19,255 nt of DNA. Origin: Acidobacteriaceae bacterium (lineage in GTDB: Bacteria > Acidobacteriota > Terriglobia > Terriglobales > Acidobacteriaceae). Each line of letters begins with the position of its first letter. Position 1 is the first letter of the stretch. This document shows, piece by piece, positions 7,157 through 13,730 of this stretch. The stretch spans positions 1 to 19,255 of the forward strand of contig PKYX01000161.1 in NCBI GenBank assembly GCA_003132825.1, given 5' to 3'. The position numbers and the translations under genes were made by a program. The notes beneath the pieces were generated by a model. That model saw nothing but the letters and a program-made list of their open reading frames with translations. It did not search any database and was not told the origin of the DNA.

Positions 7157-7795
7157 TCAGAACCCCTCCAGAATATTGGCAATCAGGGTGCGTGCGAAAT
7201 CGCGCGACAGACGTTCTAAAGCAGGCGAGTCTTCCTCGAAGAAACTGTTGAGCTCGGTCGATACCTCGTACTGCTCGCGAAAGACATAGGCGGAATTCTG
7301 ATACAGGACCTTGCCGCGCCGGTCGGTCAAGACCACCTTCATGTTGACGGTGAGGAGGACGCTGGCCACCCGACCGGTTTGCGAGTCGAAGGTCAAAGGC
7401 GCGCTGTAGGTGGAGAGCACGGTGCCCCGCAGGGTGGCGTCGGCGTCGTCACTGATCTGGTTCACGACATGATAATGAGTGCGGGTGGTGATCTCCCGGA
7501 CGACCGCGGCGGTGAGCATCTGCTCGACTTTGTAAGTCTCGGTGTTGTTCGCGAACGCGGGCACAGCGATGGTCTTGACTTCGGTGGGCAGGGTGGAGGC
7601 GTGGCCAGCGGTGTGATAGCCGCAAGCGGCACTCGCGAGCGAGATCAGGGTGAGGAGCGAAAACCTGATTCTCGAGGCCCGAACTCCGGGCCCTCGCGGC
7701 GGGGACTCGGCGCTGGTCCCGCGGGGGCTCGAGCGGGGCCGATGCGCGGCCGGGGCCTCGGCCGGCAAGTGTGCCCGCGCGACCTCCCGGGTCAC
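7157..7795 (-). CDS. lptE: LPS-assembly lipoprotein LptE-like
   Basis: LptE is an outer-membrane lipoprotein that plugs the LptD beta-barrel and helps insert LPS. The core has a hydrophobic signal segment (FSLLTLISL) ending in ASAAC-GYH, a lipobox-like site with Cys at about residue 58. The mature part includes TIAVPAFANNTETYKVEQMLTAAV, a beta-rich domain with THYHVV and VLLTVNMKVVLTD, and an amphipathic end, all typical of this family. The start is uncertain: GTG 7795 overlaps the upstream stop (GTGA) and gives 212 residues, but puts ~45 Arg/Pro-rich residues before the signal helix. TTG 7768 is a shorter option and no ATG exists nearby. Synteny with holA supports the call. Confidence 0.82.
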   Translation of the reverse strand: MTREVARAHLPAEAPAAHRPRSSPRGTSAESPPRGPGVRASRIRFSLLTLISLASAACGYHTAGHASTLPTEVKTIAVPAFANNTETYKVEQMLTAAVVREITTRTHYHVVNQISDDADATLRGTVLSTYSAPLTFDSQTGRVASVLLTVNMKVVLTDRRGKVLYQNSAYVFREQYEVSTELNSFFEEDSPALERLSRDFARTLIANILEGF

Positions 7796-8868
7796 TGGAT
7801 TTTTCCCCGGGGGCGGCTGGCCGCCATGGCTTCCGCGCACTCGACTGCGGTCGCGGCGGCGATGCGCAGGTTGTCGGCGGCGGCCCAGAGCCAAACGCTA
7901 TGGGGGGAGTTGGTGTCGGCTGCCAGAGAGACCAGGATGTCGCCCTGGCCGGCGGCATTGACGTTGCTCGGCGCTTCATCGGCCAGGCGGCTGAGCGACA
8001 CATGCTCTCCGGCCAGCGCCTGGGAGAGGTTGCCGATGTCCGCCAGCCCCGCCATTTCGATATGCACGGCGAAGGTGTAGCCGTGGAACACGGGCGCTTG
8101 CAGCAGCAGCAACGAAGGGATCGGGGCATCTTTGCCGGCGATTTGCCGGTAGTGTTTCATGACCCGCCGCTCGACCGCGGCGAGCGTGGGCACGGACTCT
8201 TCTCCATAGCGGCTTAGCAGGTTGAAGGCCACCTGGGTGTCGAAAACGCTCTTGGGTAGCGGCTGGAAGGAAAGCAGGTTGATGGTTTGTTGGTGCAACT
8301 CGTCCATGCCCTTCTGGCCATGCTCGGAGGCGGGTTCGAATGCGGTAGCCACCACCTGCTTCACCTCGCCGGCCTTTTGGGCCCGCAGCAGAAGGGTAGC
8401 CAGCACGACGGCAGCGGGGTGCGCGATCACAGACGGACCGGGTTGCAGTTCAGGGGTGAGGGCGCGACCCAACTGGCGGTCGATCCGCGGGGAGCGCACG
8501 ACTGCGTCCGGCTCATCCTCGAGGGCATAGGAGAGATCGATGATGGAGCTTCCGGCTTGGCGGGCGCTCTTCCAGTTCCTGCCGGTGCATTCGGCATCGG
8601 AGGCAAAGAATGTGAAGTCGACCTTGTCGAACTGTTCGGAGCGGACGCTCTGGATGAACGTAATCTCGTCGCGCACGGTCTCCAGCTGGCCGAGTGACTC
8701 ATCGTCATCGAGCAGCTTGATGTCGATCGAAGGAAAATTGCGGTCGTTGAGCGCCTCGGCGACCTCTTTTCCCTTGAGCGAGGCGGCGCCGACAATGGCC
8801 AGGCGGTAGAGATTGCCGACGCGCACCGGCTCGAGATGCGGGGCAGCAGGTCTGGAGTGAGAACTCAT
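7792..8868 (-). CDS. Aspartate-semialdehyde dehydrogenase-like paralogue lacking the catalytic Cys (USG-1-like)
   Basis: 358 residues with the Asd fold: an N-terminal NAD(P)-binding segment (LAIVGAASLKGKEVAEAL, residues 23-40) and a C-terminal Asd/ArgC dimerisation domain (QAPVFHGYTFAV, LWAAADNLR). The catalytic nucleophile region, normally N-P-x-C, reads H-P-A-A (150-153), so Cys is replaced by Ala153. The base His of the GH(S) motif is Tyr264. This resembles E. coli USG-1, an Asd homologue also without the Cys; LAFNxLxRY and QAPVFxG are shared with it. It is therefore probably not an active dehydrogenase and may be structural or regulatory; its true role is unknown. The ATG 8868 overlaps the pssA stop (ATGA) and its stop overlaps the lptE GTG. 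A real asd must lie elsewhere if lysine/threonine are made. Confidence 0.88.
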   Translation of the reverse strand: MSSHSRPAAPHLEPVRVGNLYRLAIVGAASLKGKEVAEALNDRNFPSIDIKLLDDDESLGQLETVRDEITFIQSVRSEQFDKVDFTFFASDAECTGRNWKSARQAGSSIIDLSYALEDEPDAVVRSPRIDRQLGRALTPELQPGPSVIAHPAAVVLATLLLRAQKAGEVKQVVATAFEPASEHGQKGMDELHQQTINLLSFQPLPKSVFDTQVAFNLLSRYGEESVPTLAAVERRVMKHYRQIAGKDAPIPSLLLLQAPVFHGYTFAVHIEMAGLADIGNLSQALAGEHVSLSRLADEAPSNVNAAGQGDILVSLAADTNSPHSVWLWAAADNLRIAAATAVECAEAMAASRPRGKIQ

Positions 8869-9746
8869 GAGGTCTCGGATGCCTCCTTGTAGGAAGGCGG
8901 CGGCGGCCCACTCTTGCGGCGGAAAATCCACTGCAGGCGCCAGAATACACCGGAGAACATGTAGAGCAGCGCGAGCACGAACAGCACCCACTGCGAGAAA
9001 TACCAGATCGCGGCAAACAGCAGTCCGAACAGCACGATGAGGCGGAAGGGCTGGCGCGAACGCAGGTCGATGTCCTTGAAGCTGTTGAAGCGCCAGGTAC
9101 TCACCATGAGATACGCAGCGGCCACGATCAAAAGCAACCAGGTGATGGCCGTCCAGGTAGCGACGACGGGAGAGCCCGAGGAAAAATGTACGACGGCGGC
9201 GATGACCCCGGCGCCGGCTGGAATCGGCATGCCGACAAAATACTTCTTGCCCGGGCGTCCGGGATTGGAGGGCTGCGGGTTGGAGGTGATGTTGAAGCGG
9301 GCCAGGCGGCTGGCGCCCGCCATCAGGAAAAGAAAGCTGGCGATGGCGCCCAGTTGCACCAGGCGGCCAAACATCTCGGGCGGGATGGCGGGGGACATTT
9401 CCCGGAACCCCCACATAAAGGCCAGCATGGCCGGGGCCACGCCGAAGGTAATCACGTCAGCCAGCGAATCGAGCTCGCGGCCAAAGTCGCTGCTGGTCTT
9501 GGTCATGCGCGCGATGCGTCCGTCGAGGCCGTCGAAAAGAAATGCGAATCCGATGGCTTTGGCGGCGTTGTCAAAATGCCAGGGTTCGGCCGGGGTCCCG
9601 TGCGTGACCTGCAGAATCGCGTAATAACCGGCGGCGATGTTGGCCGTGGTAAAAAGCGACGGCAGAATGTACAAGCCTTTGCTGAGCCGGCGCCGAGGCT
9701 GGTCTTCCCGGCGGCGTTTGGGAGTGGGGTAGAGGTCCGGCTCCAT
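8865..9746 (-). CDS. pssA: CDP-diacylglycerol-serine O-phosphatidyltransferase
   Basis: A membrane enzyme that joins CDP-diacylglycerol and L-serine to give phosphatidylserine, the substrate of the Psd encoded just upstream. The CDP-alcohol phosphotransferase signature DG(x)2AR(x)8G(x)3D(x)3D is complete, at residues 75-97 (DGRIAR ... GRELDSLAD). About eight hydrophobic helices follow LPSLFTTANIAAGYYA. This is the integral-membrane (Bacillus-type) PssA, not the peripheral E. coli type. Start: GTG 9749 and ATG 9746 are adjacent; AAGGAG at 9754-9759 is 7 bases from the ATG but only 4 from the GTG, so ATG was chosen (293 residues). The ATG shares one base with the psd stop (TGATG). The N-terminus is Arg/Pro-rich and cytosolic. 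Confidence 0.96.
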   Translation of the reverse strand: MEPDLYPTPKRRREDQPRRRLSKGLYILPSLFTTANIAAGYYAILQVTHGTPAEPWHFDNAAKAIGFAFLFDGLDGRIARMTKTSSDFGRELDSLADVITFGVAPAMLAFMWGFREMSPAIPPEMFGRLVQLGAIASFLFLMAGASRLARFNITSNPQPSNPGRPGKKYFVGMPIPAGAGVIAAVVHFSSGSPVVATWTAITWLLLIVAAAYLMVSTWRFNSFKDIDLRSRQPFRLIVLFGLLFAAIWYFSQWVLFVLALLYMFSGVFWRLQWIFRRKSGPPPPSYKEASETS

Positions 9747-10459
9747 CACCGGACTCCTTGTTGCGCGGGTTCAGAGCGGCTGGCCGCCACTGGGGCGGAC
9801 TCCGGACCGAGATAGGCGAGGACCGTCGAGCCGCCCTTGACCCGGTCTCCGACTTTGATCTGCGGGGTGGCCGAGGGCTCGAGCAGCACATCCACGCGCG
9901 AGCCGAACTTGATCAGGCCGATGCGTTCTCCACGTGCGACGCGGTCGCCAACTTTCTTGGTGAAAACAATGCGCCGCGCCAACAGACCGGCGATCTGCTT
10001 GAAGACCACGGCATGGCCCTCGCCTTCGACGGTGACCGTATTCTGCTCGTTGTGTTCGGCGGAGGCGGAATTCATGGCATTCAGAAACTGGCCGCGCTGG
10101 TAGCGCACGTCGCGAATCACCCCGGCAATGGGGGAGCGGTTCACGTGCACATCAAAAACGCTGAGAAAAATACTGATGCGCGTACGTTCGATTCCATCGA
10201 CGGTGCGAGGGGACAGATCCGTGACCTTGCCGTCCCCGGGAGAAACCACCGCATGCGCCGCCGGCGGGATGACGCGCTCCGGGTCCCGAAAAAACCACAA
10301 GAAGAAAGCCGCCAACAGCAGAGCGGGCAAGGTCCATGCCGCGCCCGCCAGCCAGCCCATTAGCCCGGCCGCGCCCAGCAGCGGTATCGCATAGTAGTAG
10401 CCGTCAGGAACCATGGAGAGGTAGCTGGAATTATAGAGCAGGCGCGAACTGAGCAGCAC
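9746..10459 (-). CDS. psd: Phosphatidylserine decarboxylase, short pyruvoyl type
   Basis: Converts phosphatidylserine to phosphatidylethanolamine at the membrane, using a pyruvoyl cofactor made by self-cleavage at a Gly-Ser bond. 237 residues, the short class (compare ~320 in E. coli). Residues 25-56 hold one or two hydrophobic segments, then FFRDPER. Catalytic residues are visible: SPGDGK (Asp76), VFDVHVN (His105) and the cleavage site KFGSR (Gly186-Ser187), where Ser becomes the pyruvoyl group. Start: GTG 10459 has AGAGGA 5 bases upstream; ATG 10414 (MVPDGYYYA) is a possible shorter start without a ribosome site. It is translationally coupled to pssA (TGATG), so substrate supply and decarboxylation are encoded together. 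The Ala/Arg/Glu tail after LAYLGP is non-conserved. Confidence 0.95.
   Translation of the reverse strand: MLLSSRLLYNSSYLSMVPDGYYYAIPLLGAAGLMGWLAGAAWTLPALLLAAFFLWFFRDPERVIPPAAHAVVSPGDGKVTDLSPRTVDGIERTRISIFLSVFDVHVNRSPIAGVIRDVRYQRGQFLNAMNSASAEHNEQNTVTVEGEGHAVVFKQIAGLLARRIVFTKKVGDRVARGERIGLIKFGSRVDVLLEPSATPQIKVGDRVKGGSTVLAYLGPESAPVAASRSEPAQQGVR
9754..9759 (-). promoter_or_regulatory. Ribosome binding site deciding the pssA start
   Basis: AAGGAG, inside the 3' end of psd, 7 bases before ATG 9746. The spacing favours this ATG over the neighbouring GTG 9749. Confidence 0.7.
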
Positions 10460-10564
10460 GCATTTCCTCTAGGCCCGGCGGATTGGGAGGAGTTTCAGCG
10501 GCACCGAGCGGTGAGCAGACTCGCCCTGCTCGAACCCGAAGCGGGCTGCATTGGACGCTAGAGA

Positions 10565-10798
10565 TCAGGCAACCTGGTTGGTGTGCAGGTGCAGCCGGTA
10601 CTGGCGCTCAATCGACTCCATCTGGTCCTTGAGACGCAGCTTTAACTTCTTTAAGCGGACTTCTTCTAGTTTTTCGTCGTCGGTGAGATATCGTTTTTCG
10701 GTGAGTGAACCCAGACGCTGTTCATATTGCTTGTGTTCCTGCACCAGCTTGCGGAATTCTTCGTGGCCGGAGAGGAGTTGGTCCATTGAAGCTAGCAT
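10565..10798 (-). CDS. DUF465 / YdcH-type small coiled-coil protein
   Basis: 77 residues, almost wholly charged and helical. The pattern F(R)KLVQEHKQYEQRLGSL ... YLTDDEKLEEVRLKKLKLRLKDQMESI matches the DUF465/YdcH family, small cytosolic coiled-coil proteins of unknown function. The start is well supported: ATG 10798 with AGGAGGT 7 bases upstream, the strongest ribosome site in the window. An inverted repeat and a promoter-like pair lie directly upstream, so this may be a separately controlled gene and the head of the psd-pssA run (psd follows after 105 bases). The C-terminal HLHTNQVA extends past the usual domain. Confidence 0.85.
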   Translation of the reverse strand: MLASMDQLLSGHEEFRKLVQEHKQYEQRLGSLTEKRYLTDDEKLEEVRLKKLKLRLKDQMESIERQYRLHLHTNQVA

Positions 10799-10805
10799 CC
10801 AGTAG

Positions 10806-10812
10806 ACCTCCT
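10806..10812 (-). promoter_or_regulatory. Strong ribosome binding site of the DUF465 gene
   Basis: AGGAGGT, 7 bases before ATG 10798. A second CTAGGAGG copy lies upstream at 10868-10875, in front of a 15-codon TTG-started frame that ends exactly at this site. Confidence 0.8.
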
Positions 10813-10829
10813 AGCTAAGTTTCGCCCAT

Positions 10830-10858
10830 ACCGTACCACAGGAATTTGGCCGCTTCAA
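10830..10858 (-). promoter_or_regulatory. Candidate promoter of the DUF465 gene
   Basis: TTGAAG (10858-10853), a 17-base spacer, TACGGT (10835-10830). Both hexamers are only fair matches. The element sits within the inverted repeat at 10840-10870. Transcription would begin near 10823, about 25 bases before the ATG. Confidence 0.4.
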
Positions 10859-10870
10859 TCCCAAATTCCT
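10840..10870. repeat. Perfect 10-bp inverted repeat, operator-like
   Basis: AGGAATTTGG (10840-10849) and CCAAATTCCT (10861-10870) are exact inverses separated by 11 bases, with half-site centres 21 bp apart (two helical turns). They flank and overlap the candidate -35. A further CCAAATT occurs at 10909-10915 inside the small palindrome CCCAAATTGGG (10908-10918). Confidence 0.7.
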
Positions 10871-10947
10871 CCTAGGGTTAAGACCCCAGTACTCAGGTGG
10901 TTAGGGTCCCAAATTGGGCCGCGGAGGGGCGGAGAACGAAGCGCGGA

Positions 10948-11391
10948 TCAGAGGATCAGGCGATACATCACGGCATCCTCCAAGGGGTCGCGGTAATAGA
11001 GTTTGCGCCGGTTCACCTCGATGAACCGGGACTTCTCGTAGAGCGCGCGGGCGGCTCGGTTCGATTCTCGCACTTCGAGGAAAAGGGCAGCGCCCGCTTG
11101 GCTGCGAAGCACCCCGAAGAGCTCGTCGAGCAGGCGCGTGCCCAGGCCACGGCGGCGTGCCGCCGCGGCCACGACCAGGTTCTCGAGCTCCCATTCCGCA
11201 CCGAGCGGGCGCGCGATCAGGAATCCGAGGAGCGTTGATTCTTCTTCCTCGAGCAGTGCGATGCGGGGCGGGGCGGTGGGCTCGAAGATGGCTTGATATT
11301 GCAGTCCGGACCAGTGTCCGGCGGTGAGCGATGCGCGCTCGAGCGCCAGGAGGGCGGCTATGTCGGCGGGGGTGGCGGGGCGAATGGGCAA
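10948..11391 (-). CDS. rimI: Ribosomal-protein-S18-alanine N-acetyltransferase RimI-like
   Basis: A 147-residue GNAT acetyltransferase. The sequence shows the N-terminal MPIRPATPADIAALLALE, the RimI-typical LENLVVAAAARRRGLGTRLL (acetyl-CoA-binding R-x-x-G-x-G) and FLEVRESNRAARALYEKSRF with the closing RKLYYRDPLEDAVMYRL, which distinguish RimI from general GNATs. RimI acetylates the N-terminal Ala of S18 in E. coli; other targets are possible. The start is a TTG at 11391, 27 bases after the tsaB stop, with AAGAGA 8 bases upstream; no in-frame ATG exists near it. The tsaB-rimI order is widely conserved, which supports both names. Confidence 0.92.
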   Translation of the reverse strand: MPIRPATPADIAALLALERASLTAGHWSGLQYQAIFEPTAPPRIALLEEEESTLLGFLIARPLGAEWELENLVVAAAARRRGLGTRLLDELFGVLRSQAGAALFLEVRESNRAARALYEKSRFIEVNRRKLYYRDPLEDAVMYRLIL

Positions 11392-11418
11392 AGCACAGGT
11401 CTCTTCGAGTGCGCCGCA

Positions 11419-12087
11419 CTACGAGTTCTGGTGGAAGATTTCTGCGTCGGTACGGCGAATATAGTTCGCGTCTAAGTCTGCCGGAGAAACGATCTCGCGA
11501 GCCAGGATTTTTTTCCAGCCGAGGCGCGCCACGGCAGCGCTCGTCGGTCGTTCGATTTCTTCGATCGACCGACCTGCCTCGCGCGCCACCAGGGCCAGGA
11601 CGGCATCCGGTGTAATCGCCCGGGAGAGCTCGGCAGCGGCCAGGAATTCCTCGCGGGTCAGCAAGCGCTCGCCGATCGAGCGCGTGGGTTCCCCGACCAG
11701 ATATTCGCCGCCGTAAACTTGGCTGCGGCCGGCGTCAAGCGCGGCCAGCACTCGACCTGTGGAACTCCCCGCCACGGCCACGGCTTCGAGCAACGACACC
11801 GCCGCAATCGGCTTGCCCAGGACCTCACCCAGGGCCTTGATGGCCGCCAGGCCAACCCGCAGACCGGTGAATGATCCCGGTCCCGAGGCCACGGCGAAGG
11901 CCGCGATGTCGTGCTGGCTGAATCCGTGCTTGGCCAGCAACGCGGCGACTTGGGGCACGAGCTCGGCAGAAAACATTCCCCCGGCGAGCGGCCAGACTTC
12001 GAGCACCCGGCAGGTTCCATCCGGCTCGCCCTCGGCCAGCGCGATGCTGCCTTGTTTTCCCGAAGTGTCGGTGGCCAGAACGAGCAT
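11419..12087 (-). CDS. tsaB: tRNA threonylcarbamoyladenosine biosynthesis protein TsaB
   Basis: TsaB (YeaZ) is the ASKHA-fold partner of TsaD; with TsaE they transfer threonylcarbamoyl to A37 of ANN-decoding tRNAs. 222 residues from ATG 12087. The motifs are the N-terminal LVLATDTSG, the family hallmark GPGSFTGLR (69-77) with GLAAIKAL, LALDAGRSQVYGGEY, and the ending ANYIRR. An AGGGA lies upstream of the start. The downstream partner is rimI (27 bases) and the upstream neighbour is the methylmalonyl-CoA epimerase (36 bases), so all three may share a transcript. tsaD and tsaE are not in the window. Confidence 0.95.
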   Translation of the reverse strand: MLVLATDTSGKQGSIALAEGEPDGTCRVLEVWPLAGGMFSAELVPQVAALLAKHGFSQHDIAAFAVASGPGSFTGLRVGLAAIKALGEVLGKPIAAVSLLEAVAVAGSSTGRVLAALDAGRSQVYGGEYLVGEPTRSIGERLLTREEFLAAAELSRAITPDAVLALVAREAGRSIEEIERPTSAAVARLGWKKILAREIVSPADLDANYIRRTDAEIFHQNS

Positions 12088-12123
12088 GGCATCCCTGCCG
12101 AAGGTCGCGGAGTTTTCCGTCGC

Positions 12124-12519
12124 CTAGGGACCCTCCACCAGTTCGAGCAGCACGCCGCCCGCGCTTGCGGGATGCACAAACACGTAGCGATGGCCGCCGG
12201 CTCCGACCTTAATCTGTTCCGAGGTCAGGCGCACGCCATCGCGTTTCAGCTTTTCGACCGCTGCCCCCAAATCAGGCACGCGCAGGCAGATATGGTGCAG
12301 GCCCTCGCCGCGCTTGGCCAGGAACTTGGCAATGACCGAGTTTTCAGCGGTGGGTTCGAGCAGCTCCAGTCGGGTCCCGCCGAGCGGGATCATCACCACC
12401 CGCACCTGTTCGCCCTCGACCAGTTCCTCGGGAGAAATGCTCAGCCCGAGATTTTCGTAGATGCCCTTGGCTCGGGCCAGGGATCGTACCGCGATTCCGA
12501 GATGATCGAGCCTGGGCAT
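12124..12519 (-). CDS. mce: Methylmalonyl-CoA epimerase
   Basis: Interconverts (S)- and (R)-methylmalonyl-CoA, linking propionyl-CoA and succinyl-CoA. The protein is 131 residues of the VOC/glyoxalase fold, with two beta-alpha-beta-beta-beta modules. Probable metal ligands are in place: His6 (LDHLGIAV), Glu52 (RLELLEP), His75/76 (GEGLHHICLRV) and Glu126 (GVLLELVE). The HHI motif with the VHPASAGGVLLEL ending is characteristic of the epimerase rather than glyoxalase I. Start ATG 12519; no clear ribosome site. It lies 62 bases after meaB, the mutase chaperone, which strongly supports the assignment. The mutase subunits are not in the window. Confidence 0.93.
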   Translation of the reverse strand: MPRLDHLGIAVRSLARAKGIYENLGLSISPEELVEGEQVRVVMIPLGGTRLELLEPTAENSVIAKFLAKRGEGLHHICLRVPDLGAAVEKLKRDGVRLTSEQIKVGAGGHRYVFVHPASAGGVLLELVEGP

Positions 12520-12581
12520 GGGATGCGCGTTCGCTTCGGGGGCGACTACCTTGTCCGCTTGGCCGCTCCGCGTAGTCGGGA

Positions 12582-13538
12582 TCAGCTCTTGGTCTCGAGC
12601 CTGCCGACAATTTCTTCTACCAGAGTATACGGGTCACGCTGGTGGGCGGCGATCTCGGCGGCGTAACCGGCAATGGCGCCCGCCGGCATGCGATCGAGTG
12701 CCTCTTCGAGCAAGGCGTCGCGCAGCATGGCGATCAAGCGACCTTCCCAGTTTTCGGCCTGCCGCACCCGATCGCGATTTCCGGCTTGCTGATAAGTTTC
12801 CCATTGCCGGATGGCGGCCACCAGGTCCTCGATTCCCAGGCCTTCGCTGGCCACCGTTTTCACGATGGGGGGAGTCCAGCGATCGGCGCGGGCGGCGAGC
12901 GACTGCAGGGCGCGGATCTCGCGCTCCACGCGCTCCGCCCCCGGGTGGTCGCTCTTGTTGATCACAAAAATGTCCGCAATCTCCATGATGCCGGCCTTGA
13001 TGCTTTGCACATCGTCTCCCATCCCGGGCACTAGAATCACCACCGTGATGTCGGCCAGACGGACGACATCGACCTCATCCTGGCCCACGCCGACGGTCTC
13101 GATCATGACGAAGTCGCGGCCGGAAGCGTCGAGGATAGCGGAGACATCGGCGGTAGCGCCCGCCAGGCCGCCCAGGGAACCGCGGGTGGCCATGCTGCGA
13201 ATGTAAACGCCCGGGTCGGAGAAATGTTGCTGCATGCGAATCCGGTCACCGAGAATCGCTCCCCCGGTGTAGGGACTGGTGGGATCAACGGCGATAATGC
13301 CGACGCTCCGGTTTTCCTGGCGGTATTGACGGGCCAAATGGTCGACCAGCGTACTCTTGCCCGCCCCCGGAGCGCCGGTGAGTCCGATGATGCGGGCCCG
13401 GCCGGTATGCGGGAATAGTTCCTTGAGCAGGTCCCGCCATCCCGGGGCATGGTTCTCGACGGTGGTGATGGCGCGCGACAAGGCCAGCGCATCGCCCCGA
13501 CGCAGGCGGTCAATCCAGGATTGAAGGTCGGCGGTCAA
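12582..13538 (-). CDS. meaB: Methylmalonyl-CoA mutase-associated GTPase MeaB (ArgK family)
   Basis: A G3E-family P-loop GTPase that gates cobalamin loading and protects methylmalonyl-CoA mutase from inactivation. 318 residues. The motifs are Walker A GAPGAGKS (55-62), VDPTSPYTGGAILGDRIRM, the ETVGVGQDE switch, and base specificity NKSD. RSMATRGSLGGLA is specific to this family; the old name ArgK (lysine/arginine/ornithine kinase) is considered wrong. The start is a TTG at 13538, chosen because IDRLRRGDALALSRAIT aligns with the usual N-terminus; a TACACT -10-like hexamer ends 7 bases before it. The next gene is the epimerase. No transport gene is nearby, which fits the MeaB role. Confidence 0.95.
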   Translation of the reverse strand: MTADLQSWIDRLRRGDALALSRAITTVENHAPGWRDLLKELFPHTGRARIIGLTGAPGAGKSTLVDHLARQYRQENRSVGIIAVDPTSPYTGGAILGDRIRMQQHFSDPGVYIRSMATRGSLGGLAGATADVSAILDASGRDFVMIETVGVGQDEVDVVRLADITVVILVPGMGDDVQSIKAGIMEIADIFVINKSDHPGAERVEREIRALQSLAARADRWTPPIVKTVASEGLGIEDLVAAIRQWETYQQAGNRDRVRQAENWEGRLIAMLRDALLEEALDRMPAGAIAGYAAEIAAHQRDPYTLVEEIVGRLETKS

Positions 13539-13545
13539 GTGGTTC

Positions 13546-13551
13546 AGTGTA
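13546..13551 (-). promoter_or_regulatory. -10-like hexamer just before the meaB start
   Basis: TACACT on the minus strand, 7 bases before TTG 13538. If used, the transcript would begin at or next to the start codon (leaderless). No -35 was recognised. Confidence 0.3.
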
Positions 13552-13730
13552 AAGCAGGAGGCGAACCGGAGGAAGCGGGCGCGAGGAGGTGCGGCTCGGT
13601 CGAAGGTCAGGCTCGGGCTCTATCGGTTGCAGTCCTTCCTCCACTTGTCTTGCTGATTTCTTCCCCTGCTCATTCAGTCTCTGGTTTTCGAGGATCGGAG
13701 GAAAACCCAGTAGAGAGCACAGAAGCCCCC

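Noticed and set aside
10430..10435. Perfect TATAAT on the minus strand
   Set aside because: It lies inside the psd coding region close to its start, and no -35 is found at 16-18 bases. It would matter only if psd began at ATG 10414.
10513..10531. GAGCAG/CTGCTC hairpin between the DUF465 gene and psd
   Set aside because: The stem is only 6 bp and there is no T tract on either strand, so it is not a credible terminator.
12582..13538. Naming the GTPase ArgK (amino-acid transport kinase)
   Set aside because: The G3E GTPase motifs and the adjacent methylmalonyl-CoA epimerase support MeaB; the kinase label is an old misassignment.
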